Shown in pieces: positions 15,959 through 19,924 of a DNA stretch of 19,924 nt (positions within the stretch are counted from its first letter, which is position 1; every line of letters starts with the position of its first letter). The notes under the pieces are model-generated. The model was not told the origin of the DNA and did no database searches. It was given only the letters and a program-made list of their open reading frames with translations. A program made the translations under genes and the position numbers. The stretch comes from CAZKVU01 sp964556475. GTDB lineage: Bacteria; Patescibacteriota; Microgenomatia; UBA1406; HO2-37-13b. The stretch spans positions 1 to 19,924 of the forward strand of contig CAZKVU010000015.1 in the NCBI GenBank assembly GCA_964556475.1, given 5' to 3'.

Positions 15959-17758
15959 ATGATAACGCATATAGAATTACGCACGTTGTTTGCACAGTTT
16001 TGGTCTGACGCAGTTCGAAAGCATCAGGAAGTGCAGGCCGCACCACTAGTTTTGCAGAATGATGCAACAACGCTTTTCACAAGCTCAGGTATGCAGCCAC
16101 TAGTTCCATTTTTACTCGGTGAGTCCCATCCTCAAGGTACGCGTCTATTTGATATTCAACCCTCAATTAGAACGCAAGACATTGAGGAAGTCGGGGATAA
16201 TCGACACACAACATTCTTTGAAATGATGGGCAATTGGTCACTTGGCGATTATTTTAAAAAGGAACAATTAACATGGAAATGGGAATTTCTTACGAAAGTT
16301 CTAGGATTGTCGGCGGATAAATTGCATGTCAGTATTTTTGAGGGTAATGAGAGTGTGCCAAAAGATACTGAATCAGAGGAAATCTGGAAAGAGCTAGGTA
16401 TTCAGGATGATCATATCTGGACTTACGGAGTTGATAAAAATTGGTGGTCACGATCGGGGCCTCCTGAAAAAATGCCAGCCGGTGAAATCGGCGGTCCTGA
16501 TTCAGAGGTTTTCTATGACTTTGGAACTGAACATGATATGAAGTTTGGTGATTCTTGTCATCCAAATTGCGATTGTGGGCGTTTTATGGAAATTGGAAAT
16601 TCAGTATTTATTCAGTATCAGAAGGGCACAGACGGAACACTTCAGCAATTATCACAAAAAAATGTTGATTTCGGAGGAGGGCTTGAGCGCATACTTGCAG
16701 CCTGCAATAATAACCCAGATATATTTGAAATTGATATATTCAAAACGATCATTAAGGAAATCGAGCAGACAACAGGGAAAAAGTATACCGAAAACAAAGA
16801 AAGTATACGAGTAATAGCCGATCATATCCGAGCAGCAGTTTTTCTCATTGTTGATGGAGTTACGCCTTCAAATAAAGGTCATGGGTATGTGCTCCGAAGG
16901 CTTCTCCGGAGGTCTGCTCTTAAAATGCATCAGATGAATTCAGGATTAACACCAACATTTGACAGTATTATCGACAGAGGAGTCTTAAATATCTATGACG
17001 GTGTGCAGGGAATTGATCGTCAAAAACAGAAAGAAGATGTTATCGAGGTGGTCTCGCAAGAAATGAAGAAATTTACTGACAGCCTTGATAGAGGACTTAA
17101 ATATTTTAATAAACTTAATGACAGTCAGCTGAGCGGTGAGGCATTCAATCTTTATTCAAGCTATGGATTTCCTTTTGAAATTTTCGAGGAATTAGCTTCA
17201 CAGCGTGGCGTAAAGGTTGATAAGAATATTTTTGATGAAATGTCGCAGTCACATAAAAAGTTATCTCAGCAGGTGTCTGCAGGGTCATTTAAAGGCGGTC
17301 TCGCAGACACATCAGATCAGGTGATTAAATATCATACAGCCACTCATTTACTTCACCAGGCGCTTAAAGATGTATTTGGATCAGAGGCCCGTCAGGAAGG
17401 ATCAAATATCACACAGGAGAGGCTTCGCTTTGATGTTAGACTTGATCGAAAACCCACGGATGATGAGCTTCAGCAAGTTGAAAATATAATCAATGCAAAA
17501 ATTTCAGAAAGTCTTCCGGTATCGTTTAAGATGATGCCTCGAGAGGAGGCCGACAAAATTGGGGCTGCATCATTTTTCAAAGAAAAGTACAATGATATTG
17601 TTAAAGTATATTTTATAGGTGATTATTCAAAGGAATTTTGTGGAGGTCCGCATGTTCAGAATACTCAGGAAATAGGACCTATTGAAATTTTTAAAGTCAA
17701 GAAAATAGGATCGAACATGCTCAGAATTTATGTCCGATCAAAGCAGAATAAGCTATGA
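15959..17758 (+). CDS. alaS: Alanyl-tRNA synthetase, short form lacking the C-terminal domain
   Basis: Charges tRNA-Ala. 599 aa, against about 870 for typical bacterial AlaRS. The class II catalytic core is complete: TTLFTSSGMQPLVPFLLG, QPSIRTQDIEEVGDNRHTTF with FFEMMGNWSLGDYFK (motif 2) and FGGGLERI (motif 3). The editing domain has all four zinc ligands: H459 and H463 (HTATHLLH), C561 and H565 (CGGPHV), so mischarged Ser/Gly-tRNA-Ala clearance should be intact. The protein stops just after editing (ending NMLRIYVRSKQNKL); the DHHA1/C-Ala part that promotes tRNA binding and dimerisation is missing. A cysteine cluster in the catalytic half (C200, H201, C204, C206) may hold a metal. The start ATG at 15959 (MITHIELRTLF) fits the family and the promoter; an ATG at 15953 is also in frame. 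TGA overlaps the next ATG by 4 nt. Confidence 0.96.
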   Translation: MITHIELRTLFAQFWSDAVRKHQEVQAAPLVLQNDATTLFTSSGMQPLVPFLLGESHPQGTRLFDIQPSIRTQDIEEVGDNRHTTFFEMMGNWSLGDYFKKEQLTWKWEFLTKVLGLSADKLHVSIFEGNESVPKDTESEEIWKELGIQDDHIWTYGVDKNWWSRSGPPEKMPAGEIGGPDSEVFYDFGTEHDMKFGDSCHPNCDCGRFMEIGNSVFIQYQKGTDGTLQQLSQKNVDFGGGLERILAACNNNPDIFEIDIFKTIIKEIEQTTGKKYTENKESIRVIADHIRAAVFLIVDGVTPSNKGHGYVLRRLLRRSALKMHQMNSGLTPTFDSIIDRGVLNIYDGVQGIDRQKQKEDVIEVVSQEMKKFTDSLDRGLKYFNKLNDSQLSGEAFNLYSSYGFPFEIFEELASQRGVKVDKNIFDEMSQSHKKLSQQVSAGSFKGGLADTSDQVIKYHTATHLLHQALKDVFGSEARQEGSNITQERLRFDVRLDRKPTDDELQQVENIINAKISESLPVSFKMMPREEADKIGAASFFKEKYNDIVKVYFIGDYSKEFCGGPHVQNTQEIGPIEIFKVKKIGSNMLRIYVRSKQNKL

Positions 17759-18309
17759 AAAAAATATTATTCGCTGTTTTAACTGTTTTAACCGTACTTA
17801 TTGTATCTTTTACAACATACTTATTTGTCCAGAAATCACCGCAGGATGAGCAGAATGAAACTGATTCTATTTCAGCCTTACAGAACGGCCAGGAGGGTTC
17901 ACCAGCAAATCTTACAACTGTAGCTCCCATAGAACAAAAAAAGCTCATTCCAGCAGATGTACGCTCACAGATTATTTCAGCAATTTTCAGTGAGAATTAT
18001 TCAAACCTGACAAGTTTAATGACAGAGACGGTTACTGTTCGGATTGAAGGCCAGAATTGCTGTGGTGAAATAATTTACACAGAGGCTATTAAGAAGCTTG
18101 ATGAGTTGAGAAGCGGAGGTTCCTGGTCATTTATTGACTCTGATTTACGTATTGGAAAACTGAAAACCCATGCACCTCGATATTATGTAGAGCATGATGC
18201 CATTGTTGGCGTTTCTGATTCCGGATACTCAGTGAGCTTCCAGCTGAATGATAGAGGACGAATTAACGCAATTTCTCTTTCAAGAGATTATAATCTTGGA
18301 CTTCAATAG
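17755..18309 (+). CDS. Small membrane-anchored protein of unknown function
   Basis: 184 aa. An N-terminal hydrophobic helix (about 4-25) without lipobox is followed by a Gln/Glu/Ser-rich linker to about 60. A compact domain covers about 65-184: IPADVRSQIISAIFSENYSN, a central NCCGEIIYTEAIKKLDEL with adjacent C102-C103, then SWSFIDSDL and beta strands ending SLSRDYNLG. The helix-then-sheet pattern recalls small NTF2-like (DUF4783-type) domains, but I do not recognise the family with confidence. The start overlaps the alaS stop (ATGA), so it is translated with alaS although its sequence suggests an extracytoplasmic location. No terminator follows it. Confidence 0.8.
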   Translation: MKKILFAVLTVLTVLIVSFTTYLFVQKSPQDEQNETDSISALQNGQEGSPANLTTVAPIEQKKLIPADVRSQIISAIFSENYSNLTSLMTETVTVRIEGQNCCGEIIYTEAIKKLDELRSGGSWSFIDSDLRIGKLKTHAPRYYVEHDAIVGVSDSGYSVSFQLNDRGRINAISLSRDYNLGLQ

Positions 18310-18338
18310 TTGGTAGATAGGATATATTTTGATACAAT
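18310..18338 (+). promoter_or_regulatory. Promoter for the second class A PBP gene
   Basis: TTGGTA (18310-18315), a 17-nt spacer and TACAAT (18333-18338) make a plausible sigma-70 promoter directly after the preceding stop codon. The predicted start is near 18345, leaving a 3-nt leader before the ATG at 18348, the same geometry as at infA. It argues against the in-frame ATG at 18339, which overlaps the -10. Confidence 0.55.
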
Positions 18339-18347
18339 ATGTCATTT

Positions 18348-19924
18348 ATGGATGACCACTTACACTCAACTACAGCAGAGCCAACGGATCATTCGAATAC
18401 AGAGAAATCCGAGCATCCAGGACATGAAAAAGTAAAACATCACTTGAAGAAGAAAATTAACATTAAGCATATAAAAAGAATTCTCTTTATATGTGCGATT
18501 TTGACAGCTTTTATAGGATCAGTGTTTGTGTACTTTTATATTTTCAAAGATTTACCTGATCCGCGTGGATTGAGAAATTACGGTGTAATTCCCTTGTCAA
18601 GTCAGATATATGATCGGAATGGTGAATTGCTCTATGAAGTATTTAGTGATGAGAACAGGACTCCAGTAAAGCTCAAAAACCTTCCCGTATATGTCCCACA
18701 GGCAACTATTGCTATCGAAGACACTAATTTTTATAAACATGGAGGCATTTCTTTGTTCGGAGGAATTTTGAGAGCTGTTAAAGATACATATATCCTCGGA
18801 AAAGGAACTCAGGGAGGATCAACAATCACTCAACAGCTCATTAAATCAGCGTTACTTACTCCAGAGCGGACCATTAGAAGAAAAATCCGCGAAGCAATAT
18901 TGGCTATACAAGTTGAACAGATTTTATCGAAAGACGAAATACTTGAATTGTATTTGAATCAAGTTCCATACGGAGGTGTGACGTATGGAATTCAGGAAGC
19001 TGCTCGAAACTATTTTGATAAAGATGCAAAAGACTTGAAACTCGAAGAGGCAGCTTTGTTAGCAGGTTTGCCGGTGGCTCCAAGCGCGTATAATCCCTAT
19101 ACCAATTTTGAAGGAGCAAAGAAAAGACAGCTTGAAGTATTGCAGCGCATGAAAGATCTCGGATATATCAATGAGGACCAGCGTGCCCAGGCAGCTAAAG
19201 CAGAATTGATTATAAGACCTCAGGACAATGAGATTAAAGCTCCACATTTTATTTTCTATGTTCGGTCAATTCTTGAAAAAGAATATGGAAAGGACCTTAT
19301 TGAAAAGGGTGGCCTTAAAATATATACGACACTTGATGAAGATGTTCAGGCTTCTGCAGAAGCAATTGTAAAAGATGAAGTAAAAGATCTGAGAAAGCTG
19401 AAAATCAGCAATGGTGCTGCATTAATAACAAGACCGGCTACCGGAGAGATTCTCGGTATGGTTGGCTCAGCAGACTTTTTCGCCACAGGATCGGGAACAT
19501 TCAATGTAACTACAGCATTACGACAGCCGGGTTCGTCAATCAAGCCATTGAATTATGCAGTTGGTATTGATCGCAAGATAGTTACGGCTGCCAGTGTATT
19601 CAATGATGGTCCAACCTGTTTTTCCGCACCAGGCCAACCAAAACAATACTGCCCTCGAAATTACGATGGCTCATTTCATGGCCCAACGCAACTGCGATAT
19701 GCCTTAGCGAATTCACTAAATATTCCTGCTGTTAAAATGTTGGCAATGAATACCGTTGAAGACTTCGTAGCTTCTGCGGAGGCATTTGGTATAACTACAT
19801 TTAAGGATCCATCGCGGTATGGACTCTCGCTGACACTGGGAGGTGGCGAAATCAGGATGACTGAGATGGCACAAGCATTCTCTGCGTTTGCTAATGAAGG
19901 GATACCAAGGAAACTTAATGCAAT
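18348..19924 (+). CDS. Class A penicillin-binding protein, copy 2 (3' partial)
   Basis: Open to the window end with 525 complete codons. A His/Lys/Glu-rich cytoplasmic N-terminus of about 45 residues precedes one membrane helix (about 46-65), shorter and simpler than in copy 1. GT51 glycosyltransferase motifs: E124 in AIEDTNFYKHGG, GGSTITQQLIK, RKIREAILA and LNQVPYGG. Transpeptidase motifs: S396-x-x-K399 (PGSSIKP) and S456-L-N (ANSLN); the KTG box lies beyond the window. A pair of cysteines between these motifs (PTCF and QYCP) is not in copy 1 and could form a disulfide. It is clearly a paralogue of copy 1, sharing long motif blocks such as GGSTITQQL and LLTPER. It builds and cross-links peptidoglycan at the membrane. 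Confidence 0.95.
   Translation, partial: MDDHLHSTTAEPTDHSNTEKSEHPGHEKVKHHLKKKINIKHIKRILFICAILTAFIGSVFVYFYIFKDLPDPRGLRNYGVIPLSSQIYDRNGELLYEVFSDENRTPVKLKNLPVYVPQATIAIEDTNFYKHGGISLFGGILRAVKDTYILGKGTQGGSTITQQLIKSALLTPERTIRRKIREAILAIQVEQILSKDEILELYLNQVPYGGVTYGIQEAARNYFDKDAKDLKLEEAALLAGLPVAPSAYNPYTNFEGAKKRQLEVLQRMKDLGYINEDQRAQAAKAELIIRPQDNEIKAPHFIFYVRSILEKEYGKDLIEKGGLKIYTTLDEDVQASAEAIVKDEVKDLRKLKISNGAALITRPATGEILGMVGSADFFATGSGTFNVTTALRQPGSSIKPLNYAVGIDRKIVTAASVFNDGPTCFSAPGQPKQYCPRNYDGSFHGPTQLRYALANSLNIPAVKMLAMNTVEDFVASAEAFGITTFKDPSRYGLSLTLGGGEIRMTEMAQAFSAFANEGIPRKLNA

Overview
The window is a piece of an AT-rich bacterial metagenome scaffold; a run of exactly 100 N at 14036-14135 marks an assembly gap. 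The gene content suggests a Candidate Phyla Radiation (Patescibacteria) bacterium, most likely a Microgenomates-type lineage. The evidence is a ribosomal protein L36 without its zinc ligands, an adenylate kinase that reads through into a second P-loop kinase domain, an AlaRS of only about 600 residues that ends after its editing domain, and several single-pass membrane proteins with acidic low-complexity linkers. UGA is used as a normal stop (SBP gene, nnrD, alaS), so the UGA=Gly code of Gracilibacteria/Absconditabacteria does not apply. The lineage call is inference from gene content.

Region 1 (1-5655, + strand) is the distal part of the spc/alpha ribosomal cluster: [adk-kinase fusion]-map-infA-rpmJ-rpsM-rpsK-rpsD-rpoA-rplQ-rplM-rpsI. 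The genes are packed with gaps of 0-26 nt and code for translation initiation, ribosome assembly, N-terminal Met removal and the RNA polymerase alpha subunit. A 14-bp palindrome follows rpsI and separates it from the converging gene.

Region 2 (5679-14035) is an envelope locus. A VanW/G5 protein (minus strand) is divergent from a + strand cluster: a membrane-tethered solute-binding protein, a 738-residue single-pass protein with an apparent actin-like cytoplasmic half and a baseplate-J-like outer half, a sortase, and a class A penicillin-binding protein (PBP). The first three are overlapping or nearly abutting, so they are likely co-translated. No permease, ATPase or sorting-signal substrate is visible.

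Region 3 (14036-19924) begins with the gap, which hides the C-termini of the PBP and of a converging surface protein. Next come nnrD (minus), divergent from alaS (+), a small anchored protein translationally coupled to alaS, and a second class A PBP that runs off the window end. Several genes here (nnrD, alaS, the surface protein, the second PBP) and infA have a -10-like box so close to the start codon that the mRNA would be leaderless or have a leader of at most 7 nt. This is the most consistent non-coding pattern in the window. No stretch over 300 bases lacks a gene, and I saw no tRNA, rRNA, CRISPR array or insertion sequence.
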